Assembly: GCA_039519185.1 (NCBI GenBank)
Contig: CM076849.1
Span: forward strand, 79,033,621 to 79,097,620
Origin: Astragalus membranaceus
Lineage: Eukaryota; Streptophyta; Magnoliopsida; Fabales; Fabaceae
DNA length: 64,000 nucleotides
Reading direction: 5' to 3'
Below, piece by piece: positions 1 through 12,056 of the stretch. The position numbers and the translations under genes are program-made. The notes under the pieces are model-generated. The model had not been told where the DNA came from, did no database searches, and was given only the letters and a program-made list of their open reading frames with translations. Positions within the stretch are counted from its first letter, which is position 1. Each line of letters opens with the position of its first letter.

Positions 1-1124
1 GAACCGTGGTAGAAATGATTAGAATTAAGGTTCGGTTTTGCAGGTTTTGCATTCTCAATTGAACTCCGTTTTGTATGCTTCTTGTTTAGTTGGAAAGTAG
101 ACTGAATTCCCTACAAAGTAGGCACTGGTTTCATCAAATTTCATTAAGAAATGAGAAAGGAAGTTTGGTTGCAAGTTGAGTAAGAAGTTCTGTCCAAGTT
201 TGGTACCTCATTGTAGTATATTGAAAATCTGTACCAAATGGTTACTTATTTTGGAAATTAAAAATCATAGATAGAAACTACACTTCGAGAGCTTTCCAAC
301 GAGTGGTCATTTGTTAAAATCCGATGTCGTTTGCTATTTTAATTAATTCGCCGAAGCAGGTGTTGGGTGTTTTGCGCGTGACTGGCGCTGCAGTCGCGCT
401 CCGCGCGCAAGTCACGTATGGTTGCTGTCTGTTCGCGCTGCAGTTGCGCTCCGAGCGCAAGACGCGCGCGAGTCTGCTATTTATGCAGCGTTTTGCGCAG
501 ATTGGGTCATTTTTACCCATTTTCACTCTTTTGGGCATAACTTTCTCTCTAGAACTCCGTTTGTGACGCGGTTTGTTGCGTTCTTCTCATATTTCAGAGG
601 GCTTCGATAAGAGAGCAGTTCCTGAGTTAGAAGCCAAGGGAGGTGAGAACGAAATTGGATCTTCCCAAAGCTAAGGGTTAGGGTTTTCGCGAGTTGGAGG
701 AAGAGCTTGTTGGTGTCTTGCAATCCCTTGGAGCATTGCCTAGTAATTCGACTTCTAAGAGGTTAGGGGGTCCTCTTCTTATCTTTAATAGCTTATGAGA
801 TTGAGTATTGCCTAGGGTTAGGTTTTAGAATGATTTATATGAATGCATTGTTGTGTTGTTGATTTAATCGTAGTGTTGTGATATGTGATTAGAAATTCTC
901 TATGTTAAAATCGCATACTTGGTGTTTTGATTGTTGCTAAGGTGAATTGCATGTCACATGTTTGAGTATATGACTTGTGGTGTTTGTTTGGTGAAAATTG
1001 AGGATCATGATGATGATTGAATTATATATATATGATTGGGTGTTTGGTGAGTTTAATTTGGCGTTTGAATTAGAAAAATTTTGATTTTGGGAGTTCCTAG
1101 GCGCCTTGGGTGCCATATGCCTTG

Positions 1125-1260
1125 TTGCTGGAAATTTTGTCCCATTGTGTCTTGTGTGTTGCTGGAAAAATTGTCCCATTGTGTCTTGTGTTGTTGCTGG
1201 AAAAATTGTCCCATTGTGTCTTGTGTGTTGCTTCAGAAAATTGTCCCATTGTGTCACATA
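1125..1260 (+). repeat. Tandem repeat inside element 1 LTR
   Basis: Four imperfect units of about 34-38 bp, each containing TTGCTGGAAAAATTGTCCCA followed by a TTGTGTCTTGTGT-like tail. The same array occurs in the right LTR at about 6287-6422. No known function is recognised. Confidence 0.85.
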
Positions 1261-1799
1261 ATGTTGATGGAAAATGGTCCCTATGTGCAATAGTGATAGG
1301 TGCCAAGTGTTTGTGCCAAAGTATACTGTGTTCTGCTGCTGTCTGGGCATTTCTGCCAAATCGCGCCTCACTTGCGCCTAAGTCGCGCGCCACGCGCGAC
1401 TGTTACTGGGCATTTCTGCCCATTCGCGCCTCACTTGCGCTGAAGTCGCGCTCCACGCGCGAAGCGCCAGAATTTTCTGCTGTTTCGAGTCGTTTTCAGC
1501 ACGTGTCTCGGTTTTGTTCCAAACTTGTTTTTGGCATATCTTTTGACTCGGTTATCCAAATTTGACGGTTCAAAATGCGTTTCGAAGCTAATTTCAGTGT
1601 CTATCCAAATGTTCTGGTTTTATGCAAAAATGGATTATTTTACTGGTGTTTCTGGGCTGAGGCGTTCAAGTGTCTAAATGGCAATTTTTACTCACTTTCC
1701 CTATGTCGTGTCAAATCCTAAATTGGCCTAATTGAAATTGGTGTTGGTGTGAGTGGTGGGTTGAGTTGGTGAGTGTATTATGGTGTGATTGGTGAGCAG

Positions 1800-2000
1800 A
1801 GGCTTCGGCCTAATTTTAATTGGTGAGCTGATTAATACAATGGTGAGAATACGAATAAAATGGTGAGTTGATTGAATGGTGAATTGATGAATTGTGTGGC
1901 GTGTTGTGATGCATTTCCACAGCATTTCATGAAACATGTGCATTATTGGTGAGCAGAGGCTTCGGCCTAATTTTATTTTGGTGAGCAGAGGCTACGGCCT
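1800..2000 (+). repeat. Three short UNCG-loop hairpins in element 1 LTR
   Basis: The unit GGTGAGCAGAGGC-loop-GCCTA occurs at 1800-1811, 1957-1968 and 1989-2000. Each is a 4 bp stem AGGC/GCCT. The loop is TTCG in the first two copies and TACG in the third. In RNA these are c(UUCG)g and c(UACG)g, both members of the very stable UNCG tetraloop family. The right LTR carries the same trio at +5162. Confidence 0.7.
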
Positions 2001-2619
2001 ATTTGTATTTGGTGACGGATCCGACATGCATGTGCCCGTGGAGTTTGGGTTGCATTTCATGCATAACCATATATTATGTAGTGTTGGTTGGAAATGTGAA
2101 TTTGATGTGGTGGTTGCCATTGTTGAGAATCGGTGTGCCTGGTTATCCTTTTCCTATACAGTGCTTATTTCCATATGTTATTAATTATAAAAAGAGACTC
2201 ACCCTACTGCTTTTATGTTGCTTCTTATGTCGGCAACGTGCAGGTAATAACGAGTGAAGGTTACCCTTATGCCTTCGTCTGGTAGGAAGTGTCATGCTCT
2301 GATACGTAGCACCAGGGGGGGTGTCTTATGTTTATGCGTTACTTTCTTTATACTGTTAGACTGTTATTGGTGATGTATTGGTTTTGTTTTTCGAAACTTA
2401 TTATTATTCCGCTGCTGATAGTGACTGTATTTAGTTGATGTGAACTAAAAGAATATTTCATGGTGCTATGTATCCTGCGGTTTTTAATCGGACTATAAAA
2501 ATTGAAGTTGTGGATTTAATGGAGTAAGTGTAGCACTCGCTTAAATTGTTTTCAAAAAAAAAAAAAAACTCTGATTTTTATTAAATAGTAAGGTTATTAG
2601 AAAAGGGGTGTTACATTAG

Positions 2620-2633
2620 TGGTATCAGAGCAG
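2620..2633 (+). other. Primer binding site, element 1
   Basis: TGGTATCAGAGCAG begins five bases after the LTR end and matches the usual plant initiator tRNA-Met primer site of Ty3/gypsy and Copia elements. It fixes the element's orientation as plus. Confidence 0.9.
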
Positions 2634-2751
2634 TTCGGTCTGTCCGGCCAAGTTGTCCAGTGTCGAGTCTAGCTATCTCTCGAGTCTTGGTACTCGTTCT
2701 AACCATAATTTGTGTTGCAGTGATTAGCTAAATTGGTCAGACGGTATGACT

Positions 2752-2924
2752 GCTATTGTTGATACTGGCGCTGCTTAGTGTCTTATTGCTGCTATGTGTG
2801 TGTTTACTCTGAGTACTTTGTGTATGACTGTAATGTGTTGCTTGGTGTGTTTTCTGTGTCTCACGTCGATTTTCGACGAAGACTTTGTGGTGAATTTTGT
2901 TTGTTTGCCGTTGGGTGTTTTTAG
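2752..2924 (+). pseudogene. Remnant of retroviral-type protease, element 1
   Basis: One frame reads IVDTGAA, a stop, then CLIA and further on DEDFVVNFVCLPLGVF. These match the active-site DTGA(T/A) loop and the later DFxxxxVCLPL segment of Ty3/gypsy aspartic proteases. The stop follows directly after the active-site motif. No gag zinc knuckle, RT, RNase H or integrase was found between 2616 and 5080, so element 1 cannot encode its own movement and must have been mobilised in trans. Confidence 0.75.
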
Positions 2925-3349
2925 TATTGTTGTGATTTGATGAGTAGGTGTAAAATTGATGAGGAATTGAGTACATTGTGATGAGTTGTGATGTTGATGT
3001 TGTCACGTGTAATTTCGTGCCTTGATGTTTGATGATGATTGAGGTTGAATTAAGATGAGGAGTATGATGTGTTATAAATTTTAATAATTAATTTGTATGT
3101 TTTGATGTGTGAATACAATGAGTTGAGACGTTTTAAAAAGAAAATTAAATGTTTGAAAGTATGTATTCTATACATCCCCACGGGTGTATAGGCGCCAAAT
3201 TCTAATTGTGTGTAAACTTCGAGTTCGGAGTATATTTTACCGTGCCATCTTTTGCGTTTGCGTGCCCAAATTCAATTTTAAATATTTTGGCTCGAGTGGT
3301 TTTATTTTGCACGCGTCATTTTGGGGATGTCCCGGTGGGTGCGTGTGTA

Positions 3350-4040
3350 TGTGTTGCTGTTTTGTTTTAAAAATAAATAGTGTACTGTTTTTACACTGTT
3401 TCGAGTTGCCGTTTTGTTTGGAAACAATGGTGTGCTGTTTTTACATTGTTTAAAGTGCTGTTTGTTTTTGAAAATAATAGTAAGCTGTTTTTATGTTGAA
3501 AAGGTGTTGCTGTTTCATTGTTTAAATTTGATATATGAGCTACTGTATTTACAAGTAAATGGGTTGCTGTTATTCACTCGGTTTAGCATGCTGTTTCTAT
3601 GCGCAGTTTTGTCTTAAGCGCTATTTTTGTAGGTGCTGTTTTCCTCAATTAAAAGTGATGTTTTCTTAAGTCAATAGGTGCTGTCTTCTTCAATGAAAGG
3701 TGTTATTTTCTTGAATTAAGGATGTTGTTTTTCTTCAATTAAAAATGTTGTTTTCTTGAAGTTAAAGTGTGCTGTTTTCTACGATCTAAAGTGCTGTTTT
3801 CTTACAGTTGAAAGAGTTGTTTCCCCTAAATCTAAATGGTGCTGTCTACTTATATTTAGAGTGCTGCTTTCTTCAAATTAAGTGTGATGTTTACATAGCG
3901 TGTTGTTTTCTTAATAATTTAAAGTGCCGAGTTCTTAAAATTAAGATGATGTTCTCTTGAATCAAGTGCTGTCGTTTCGTAAAATTTAAAAGGGCTGCTT
4001 TCCTATTTTTCTTTAGTACTGTTACTGTATTTTGAGAGGT
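3350..4040 (+). repeat. Diverged minisatellite in element 1 internal region
   Basis: About eighteen irregular units of 30-45 bp, each centred on a GTGCTGTTTTCTT-like core, occupy almost 700 bp. Short ORFs across it are low-complexity products of the repeat. This replaces most of the position where pol would lie. Confidence 0.75.
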
Positions 4041-4429
4041 TGTTGTCTCGATTTTATGTGTCGTTTGGTCCCTATGGACGTTGACTTAGTCCTTTATTGA
4101 CGAAGGAGTCGCGTAATTAATTGTGATTGATGTGATGGTTGTGGTGTGTGCTTCACCTTGCTGAAGTTATGATGTGTTGTTGATGAGTCGGCCCTATGAG
4201 AGACCTAGGAGAGGAATGGGAGTTGAGGAACTCTCAGTGCAAATATGTTGTTGTTGGTGTTGTCACTTTCGTTGAAGTACTTTAATGGGTGTTGCACAAA
4301 TTTCAAGTGAATGGGTGTTGTAATCGTAGCTAAGTTCGATCATAGTGTGAGGACCAAAGAAACGAGAAGAGATGAAGGTTAGGTGTGTAAGGTGACATAG
4401 GAACCGAGGCGTAGTTACCTGACTAAAGG

Positions 4430-4780
4430 TGGGTCGAAATATATGGAAGTCGACGTATAAGTGCGACGAAGTGTAGTGTTGCAGTGTTATCGAAGTATGT
4501 AGGTGTCGAACGTGTGAGTCGAAGGTTAAATGTGTCGAAGTGTGGGTGTGCGTTGAAGGAATGTGTACGTCGAAGGGCATGTGTGTCGAAGTTACATGTT
4601 GGGCATAGTGTCGAGGTGAAGTGTTGTGCGTAGGTGATAAGCTTAAGTGTAGTTGTTGGAGTGTGGTGAATATAAGCCTAAGTGTAGCTGTTGAAGTGTG
4701 GTGAATATAAGCTTAAGTGTAGATGTATGAAGAAGCTAGTGTGGTTGAAGCATAGAGTGCCTAAGTGCAGCGTATGGGTG
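4430..4780 (+). repeat. GTCGAAG-type short repeats, element 1
   Basis: Irregular units of about 20 bp with GTCGAAGTGTG-like cores run from about 4440 to 4615. Next come two to three units of about 41 bp containing GTGGTGAATATAAGC. From 4780 to 5060 I see no gene; this part leads into the typical gypsy 3' end TTCGAGGACGAAAAT at 5047. Confidence 0.7.
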
Positions 4781-5065
4781 GCAAGGAGAGTGGTGGTGAA
4801 GCGAAGTAGATGTAACCGAGGTAGTTGTAGAGGTGAGTGATGATGAGGTGTAGTTGCCTAAGTGAAGTGTCAAGGTGTTTGAGTGGTTGAGTAGGACTTT
4901 GATGACCTACAGATTAGAACAGCTAATTAAGAGTAAAAATGTGGAGAAGGGTGTTTGGTCTGATGCTAAGTATACGATAGATGACGGACAAGGATGGTTA
5001 GAGGTGACAAGAAGATTGGGTTTTGTCTCGTGAGTCGGAGTAAATTTTCGAGGACGAAAATATTT

Positions 5066-5080
5066 TAAGTGGGAGAGAGT
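5066..5080 (+). other. Polypurine tract, element 1
   Basis: The purine-rich AAGTGGGAGAGAGT lies directly before the right LTR start at 5081 and follows the TTCGAGGACGAAAAT segment that closes many plant Ty3/gypsy pol regions. It would prime plus-strand DNA synthesis. Confidence 0.8.
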
Positions 5081-7778
5081 TGTAACGCCCCAATTTTATT
5101 AAAATCTATTTTTGAGATGAATTGGTAGAATGATTGAAGAAATTAGAGAGTTATTGGCATGGGAACCGTGGTAGAAATGATTAGAATTAAGGTTCGGTTT
5201 TGCAGGTTTTGCATTCTCAATTGAACTCCGTTTTGTATGCTTCTTGTTTAGTTGGAAAGTAGACTGAATTCCCTACAAAGTAGGCACTGGTTTCATCAAA
5301 TTTCATTAAGAAATGAGAAAGGAAGTTTGGTTGCAAGTTGAGTAAGAAGTTCTGTCCAAGTTTGGTACCTCATTGTAGTATATTGAAAATCTGTACCAAA
5401 TGGTTACTTATTTTGGAAATTAAAAATCATAGATAGAAACTACACTTCGAGAGCTTTCCAACGAGTGGTCATTTGTTAAAATCCGATGTCGTTTGCTATT
5501 TTAATTAATTCGCCGAAGCAGGTGTTGGGTGTTTTGCGCGTGACTGGCGCTGCAGTCGCGCTCCGCGCGCAAGTCACGTATGGTTGCTGTCTGTTCGCGC
5601 TGCAGTTGCGCTCCGAGCGCAAGACGCGCGCGAGTCTGCTATTTATGCAGCGTTTTGCGCAGATTGGGTCATTTTTACCCATTTTCACTCTTTTGGGCAT
5701 AACTTTCTCTCTAGAACTCCGTTTGTGACGCGGTTTGTTGCGTTCTTCTCATATTTCAGAGGGCTTCGATAAGAGAGCAGTTCCTGAGTTAAAAGCCAAG
5801 GGAGGTGAGAACGAAATTGGATCTTCCCAAAGCTAAGGGTTAGGGTTTTCGCGAGTTGGAGGAAGAGCTTGTTGGTGTCTTGCAATCCCTTGGAGCATTG
5901 CCTAGTAATTCGACTTCTAAGAGGTTAGGGGGTCCTCTTCTTATCTTTAATAGCTTATGAGATTGAGTATTGCCTAGGGTTAGGTTTTAGAATGATTTAT
6001 ATGAATGCATTGTTGTGTTGTTGATTTAATCGTAGTGTTGTGATATGTGATTAGAAATTCTCTATGTTAAAATCGCATACTTGGTGTTTTGATTGTTGCT
6101 AAGGTGAATTGCATGTCACATGTTTGAGTATATGACTTGTGGTGTTTGTTTGGTGAAAATTGAGGATCATGATGATGATTGAATTATATATATATGATTG
6201 GGTGTTTGGTGAGTTTAATTTGGCGTTTGAATTAGAAAAATTTTGATTTTGGGAGTTCCTAGGCGCCTTGGGTGCCATATGCCTTGTTGCTGGAAATTTT
6301 GTCCCATTGTGTCTTGTGTGTTGCTGGAAAAATTGTCCCATTGTGTCTTGTGTTGTTGCTGGAAAAATTGTCCCATTGTGTCTTGTGTGTTGCTTCAGAA
6401 AATTGTCCCATTGTGTCACATAATGTTGATGGAAAATGGTCCCTATGTGCAATAGTGATAGGTGCCAAGTGTTTGTGCCAAAGTATACTGTGTTCTGCTG
6501 CTGTCTGGGCATTTCTGCCAAATCGCGCCTCACTTGCGCCTAAGTCGCGCGCCACGCGCGACTGTTACTGGGCATTTCTGCCCATTCGCGCCTCACTTGC
6601 GCTGAAGTCGCGCTCCACGCGCGAAGCGCCAGAATTTTCTGCTGTTTCGAGTCGTTTTCAGCACGTGTCTCGGTTTTGTTCCAAACTTGTTTTTGGCATA
6701 TCTTTTGACTCGGTTATCCAAATTTGACGGTTCAAAATGCGTTTCGAAGCTAATTTCAGTGTCTATCCAAATGTTCTGGTTTTATGCAAAAATGGATTAT
6801 TTTACTGGTGTTTCTGGGCTGAGGCGTTCAAGTGTCTAAATGGCAATTTTTACTCACTTTCCCTATGTCGTGTCAAATCCTAAATTGGCCTAATTGAAAT
6901 TGGTGTTGGTGTGAGTGGTGGGTTGAGTTGGTGAGTGTATTATGGTGTGATTGGTGAGCAGAGGCTTCGGCCTAATTTTAATTGGTGAGCTGATTAATAC
7001 AATGGTGAGAATACGAATAAAATGGTGAGTTGATTGAATGGTGAATTGATGAATTGTGTGGCGTGTTGTGATGCATTTCCATAGCATTTCATGAAACATG
7101 TGCATTATTGGTGAGCAGAGGCTTCGGCCTAATTTTATTTTGGTGAGCAGAGGCTACGGCCTATTTGTATTTGGTGACGGATCCGACATGCATGTGCCCG
7201 TGGAGTTTGGGTTGCATTTCATGCATAACCATATATTATGTAGTGTTGTTTGGAAATGTGAATTTGATTTGGTGGTTGCCATTGTTGAGAATCGGTGTGC
7301 CTGGTTATCCTTTTCCTATACAGTGCTTATTTCCATATGTTATTAATTATAAAAAGAGACTCACCCTACTGCTTTTATGTTGCTTCTTATGTCGGCAACG
7401 TGCAGGTAATAACGAGTGAAGGTTACCCTTATGCCTTCGTCTGGTAGGAAGTGTCATGCTCTGATACGTAGCACCAGGGGGGGTGTCTTATGTTTATGCG
7501 TTACTTTCTTTATACTGTTAGACTGTTATTGGTGATGTATTGGTTTTGTTTTTCGAAACTTATTATTATTCCGCTGCTGATAGTGACTGTATTTAGTTGA
7601 TGTGAACTAAAAGAATATTTCATGGTGCTATGTATCCTGCGGTTTTTAATCGGACTATAAAAATTGAAGTTGTGGATTTAATGGAGTAAGTGTAGCACTC
7701 GCTTAAATTGTTTTCAAAAAAAAAAAAAAAACTCTGATTTTTATTAAATAGTAAGGTTATTAGAAAAGGGGTGTTACA
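5081..7778 (+). mobile_element. LTR retrotransposon element 1, 3' LTR
   Basis: A complete 2698 bp LTR, TGTAACGCCCC...TGTTACA, near-identical to 1-2615. The base after it is in CACTA-1 sequence. The five bases after the LTR are ACGCC, but the left flank is off-window so the target duplication cannot be checked. Confidence 0.93.
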
Positions 7779-8780
7779 ACGCCGCTCTCTCTCCTCTCTC
7801 TCTCCTACGCGAACCTCTCTCTCACCGGAGCTCGCCTTCCTCACCACCACCGGAGCTCGCCCTCCTCACCACCGGAGCTCTACGTTTGGAGGTTTTTTTT
7901 TACCAACTGATTTTGTTTGATATTGTTTTGTTAGGATTTGTAAAATTAATTTTGTGATATTGTTGTTTGGTAATTTTAGTGAATTTAGTTTTGTGATATT
8001 GTAAAATTAATTTTTGATATTGTTTTAGTGAAATTGTGTTTAGGATTAGAAATTGAAATTAGGTAGAAATTGAAATTGTGTTTTAGGTTTTAGGATTAAG
8101 TCTAGGATTTATAGAAATTGTGTAGGATAAAAATTTGAAGTTGAAATTGAAATTGTTTGTTGAAATTGAAGAAGTTGTTTTATTGAAATTGAAATTAATA
8201 GTGAATTGATTTATGTTTTTTGCTTGAAATTGAAATTAATAGTTGAAATTAATAGTTGAAATTAAAGTTGATATTGAAGTTGTTGTTGAAATTAATAGTT
8301 GAAATTGAAGTTAGTTATTGAAATTGAAGTTGAAATGGTTTAGGATTGAAATTGTTGGTGTTTGAAGTCTCACAGCCGCACCGGAGTGCGCACCGTCACC
8401 GAACCACGTACCGCACCGGACTTCAATCTCATAACGGTTAGTTTCCAAAATAAATTAATTGTTGTTTTCATGAACCCTAGGTTAGATGACTGTGTGTTGT
8501 TGATGGAAAAGGCTGAGGTGATGCCGTCCCTCACCCCCATATTTTGCTCGAAATCATCTCCATTGAGATAATTGCGAGGCGATACTAACAATTATAAGGT
8601 TGGGAGTTAGAAATAACTTCGATCCTTCACTACTTATATGGAAAAGGGTTTTGTCTGATCTGTCCTTAACCCCCATATTCGGCTCGAAATCATCTCCACT
8701 GAGATCATATCGATGCCACTAACTTGATAGATTATTGGGAATGTTAAGGGAATCTAACATGTTTTCTTAAATGTGTGTAG
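7779..8780 (+). other. Non-coding leader of CACTA-1 transposase
   Basis: This part holds a CT-rich start (7785-7880) with three ACCGGAGCTC copies, then low-complexity TTGAAATTGAAG/TTAATAG repeats (about 8030-8350). Next is an imperfect direct repeat of about 65 bp sharing ATATT(T/C)(T/G)GCTCGAAATCATC (about 8525-8590 and 8660-8725). The last bases before 8781 look like a splice acceptor (TGTGTGTAG). I see no convincing gene; a small ORF at 8362-8571 overlaps the repeats. Confidence 0.6.
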
Positions 8781-11700
8781 ATGAATTTGTATGAATTTAA
8801 TCGTGAATGGGTGTATGATCGGTTATATCCGAGAAGAGCGGGTTTGAAGGAATCTTTTGTAATTGGGGTTGAACAGTTTCTTGTGGTAGCGTGGCGACAT
8901 GAATTGGCTAAACGGGAAAAGGGGGTTAGATGTCCATGCTTAAAATGCGATGGTGTACCTATTAGGACCGATAATGAAATCAGGGAGCACTTGTATCAAT
9001 GGGGGTTTAGACCTAATTATTGGATTTAGGTGGACCATGGAGAACAACGACGTCAAAATTTTGAGGTAGGGGCTTCAAGCAGTTATGGTGTTTGTGTTCC
9101 ACGTAATGAAATTTTTGAGTCGATGGAAAACCTGATTTGTGATGGTCTCAGGGTGAATGTGCCATTTGATGAGCCTCAATATGACGATCATGATGAACTT
9201 ACAAATGAAGAAGCACAAAAGGTTTATAATTTGTTAAGAGATTCAAACAAACCGTTGTTTGAAGTCTCGCCACAGTCAAAATTATTTATGTGTGTGAAAC
9301 TTTTAGCTCTCAAGTCCATGAGTAATATTTCTGAGGTGGGTTTAGACTATGTGACTGAAATGAAGTTGGAAGCGACACCTAATAAGGATAATTTGCCTAA
9401 AAGTTATTATGAAGCAAAGATGTTAGTTTCGAAGCTGGGATTGAAATTTAAGAAGATTGATTGTTGTGAGAAAGGGCACATGTTGTTTTACAACAACGAA
9501 TTTGGTAAAAATGATGGTGAGCTACTTGAATGCAAATTCTATGGAAACCCAAGGTATCATGATCGAAAAGGGGAAAAACGTAATCATAAACCTATCCCTG
9601 TAAAGTCGATGTTCTATTTGCCTATAGTTCCAAGGTTACAAAGAATGTTTGCATCGACCAAAATTGCGCAGAAAATGACTTGGCATTATGACAATAGGCG
9701 TACCTCAGACGACATTTTACGCCACCCATCCGACGGTGAAGCGTGGAATCACATTGATCAAGCGCATTCAGATTTTGCCTCAGACCCACGGAATGTTCGG
9801 CTTGGCTTGTGCTCTGATGGGTTTACTCCATATATCAAAGCATCGGCGTCACCCTACTCTTGTTGGCCAGTCATTGTTACCCCTTACAATCTTCCTCCTG
9901 AGATGTGCATGACTAAACCGTATATGTTTTTTACTTGTCTGATACCTGGTCGATCCAATCCAAAAGCTAACATTGATATCTTTTTGGAACCTTTGATTGA
10001 TGATCTTAAGGGATTGTGGGGGGGGGGGGTGTTTTGACATATGATGCAGCACGAAAGAAGAAAATTTTTATGATGAGAGTCGCATTGATGTGGACAATTA
10101 ACGACTTTCCTGCTTATGGTATGTTGTCTGGCTGGGGGACTCACGGTAAATTGGCATGTCCCCACTGTATGGAACACACAAAGGCGTTTACGCTAAAGTA
10201 CGGGGGCAAGAGTTCTTCGTTTGACTCGCATCGCAGATTCTTACCGCAAGATCATAAATTTAGAAAGAACAAGAAGGCCTTCAAGAAAGGGGCAGTTGAA
10301 ACAGATGGACCACCGCCTTTGTTGACATCAGGTGAAATCTGGAGTAGAGTTATGGATTTGCCACAAGCCACAGAGGTAGGGGAGCTCACCCGGCTGGATT
10401 GTTATGGACAGGTGCACAATTGGACAAAAAAAAGCATATTTTGGAATCTCCCATATTGAAAAGATAATTTGTTGAGGCACAATCTTGATGTTATGCACAT
10501 CGAGAAGAATTTCTTTGACAATATATTTTTCACTATGATGAATGTGAAAGATAAAACCAAAGACAATAATAAGGCTAGATTGGATTCTGCTCTTTATTGT
10601 AGCAAACGTCGATCTGATTTGAATTTGGTGGAAATGCCTAATGGGAAGATGTTAAAACCCAAAGCCAAATAATGCCTAACATCAGATGAAGCGAAAGATG
10701 TTTGTCAATGGTTGAAAGAATTGAGGATGCCAGATGGTTATTCTTCTAACCTTGCAAGATGTGCTGATGTGAACACCGGGAAGATGTATGCGATGAAAAG
10801 TCATGATTGTCATGTATTCATGGAGTGTTTGCTTCCAATTGCTTTTAATTCATTACCAAAGTGTGTTTTGGAACCACTTATTGAAGTGAGTCAATATTTT
10901 AAAAATATGTGCTCTTCAACATTGAGAAGGGATGATCTTATTAAGATGGAGCAGAATATTCCTTTCATTATTTGTAAGTTGGAGAGAATATTTCTTTGAT
11001 TCCATGGAGCATCTACCGGTTCACCTTGCGTATGAAGCAAGGCTTGGTGGACCAGTTCATTATAGGTGGATGTATCCATTTGAGAGGTAATTATCTATTT
11101 CAACATTTTATTAAAATTATCTTAATTAGTATGATTATTAGTTTAATGAAGTATTTTTCGTTCAGCAAATAGATTAATGGGTGATTATAAACGATCGGTG
11201 AAAAATAAAGCTAGAGTTGAAGGATCGATCTGCACAGCTTATCTACACCGTGAAACAATTTATTTTTGTTCACATTATTTCAACAACTTTATGTTGTCAA
11301 CAAATAATAGAAATGAAATGGAGATTGAAGAAGAAAGACACCCGCTCACTTTATCTGTGTTTATCAAACCTGGTCGCCCTTCGGGAAAGAAGTCAACCAA
11401 CTACTTATCAGATAAAGAGCATAAATCAGCACATGTTCATGTCTTGATCAATTGCACTGAATTTAAACCATATCTTGAGTAAGTATGCTCCAATTCAGCT
11501 GTTAATCTATACTGTATGATGTTAAATCAGATTTTGATCAACTTTCAATCTTAAGAGTAATAATAATTCTTTTTCAGTGCGTTCTTACGAATTTACGGTA
11601 TAGGCGCTGAAGAATCTTCTATTCGTATACATGAAAGTTTTCCATCTTGGTTTAAGACTAGAGTAAGTAACCAAATCCCCAAGGCGCTGAATAATTCTTT

Positions 11701-12056
11701 AAACTAGACATGAGACATGACTACTACGGTGTGATCGAACACATAGTGGCACACGTACCTAGTTAACGGTTACAAATTTGACACCCAATCATGGAGTGAG
11801 GGGAAAAAAACAATTAATAGTGGGGTATATGTTAAAGGTGAAACAGGAGGAGGTGAAAATGACTACTACGGTGTGATCGAACACATATATGTACTTGAAT
11901 ACCCACCGTTAGACTATGAAAAGAGAATAGTTTTGTTTTTTGTAGATGGTTTGATCCATCGGTTAGAGGAATGAATTTGATTCCAAAATGTAATACCGTG
12001 GACATTCGAATGAATGGAAGGTATAAACTTTATGATCCGTTTCTCATGGCAGAAAA
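8781..12056 (+). pseudogene. CACTA tnp2-type transposase, 5' part, disrupted
   Basis: Domains in order: an N-terminal transposase-associated domain (8781-9060, with RCPCLKCD and a closing HGE motif), the tnp2 domain (about 9190-10460, with HPSDGEAWNHIDQAHSDFAS, PYSCWPVIVTPYNLPP, DFPAYGMLSGW and ETDGPPP), DUF4218 (about 10700-11480, across an intron at about 11087-11165), and the start of DUF4216 (about 11830-12050). This family catalyses cut-and-paste transposition. Damage includes an in-frame TAG at 9027-9029, a frameshift in the G10 run at 10018-10027, a TGA at about 10457-10459 where the family has Trp, a TAA at about 10670 and a TAG near 11171. The frame is finally cut at 12056 by element 2 and resumes at 21245. 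It cannot make active transposase. Confidence 0.9.
12052..12056. repeat. Target-site duplication GAAAA, left of element 2
   Basis: GAAAA directly precedes TGTAACATCCC; the matching copy follows the right LTR at 21245-21249. A 5 bp duplication is normal for Ty3/gypsy integrase. Confidence 0.95.

Larger units (their letters stand above)
1..2615 (+). mobile_element. LTR retrotransposon element 1, 5' LTR (left end off-window)
   Basis: This stretch repeats at 5163-7778 with an offset of 5162 bp. The right copy starts TGTAACGCCCC at 5081 and ends TGTTACA at 7778, so this is an LTR of about 2.7 kb with its first 82 bases outside the window. I noticed only about four substitutions (near 631, 1921, 2089 and 2108) plus a poly-A length change against the right LTR, so the insertion is young. 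Inside are CpG-rich GCGCGC-containing segments (about 380-470 and 1360-1470), four tandem units of about 35 bp around 1125-1260, and three short hairpins at 1800-2000. Short ORFs here are not conserved proteins and I do not call them genes. Confidence 0.93.

Noticed and set aside
937..1565. ORFs of 98-151 residues in element 1 LTR (and at +5162)
   Set aside because: They lie across the tandem repeat and CpG-rich parts, in overlapping frames on both strands, with no recognisable domain.
1..7778. Identical blocks 5162 bp apart as a possible assembly duplication
   Set aside because: The blocks begin TGTAAC and end GTTACA, are followed by a tRNA-Met primer site and preceded by a polypurine tract, so they are LTRs.
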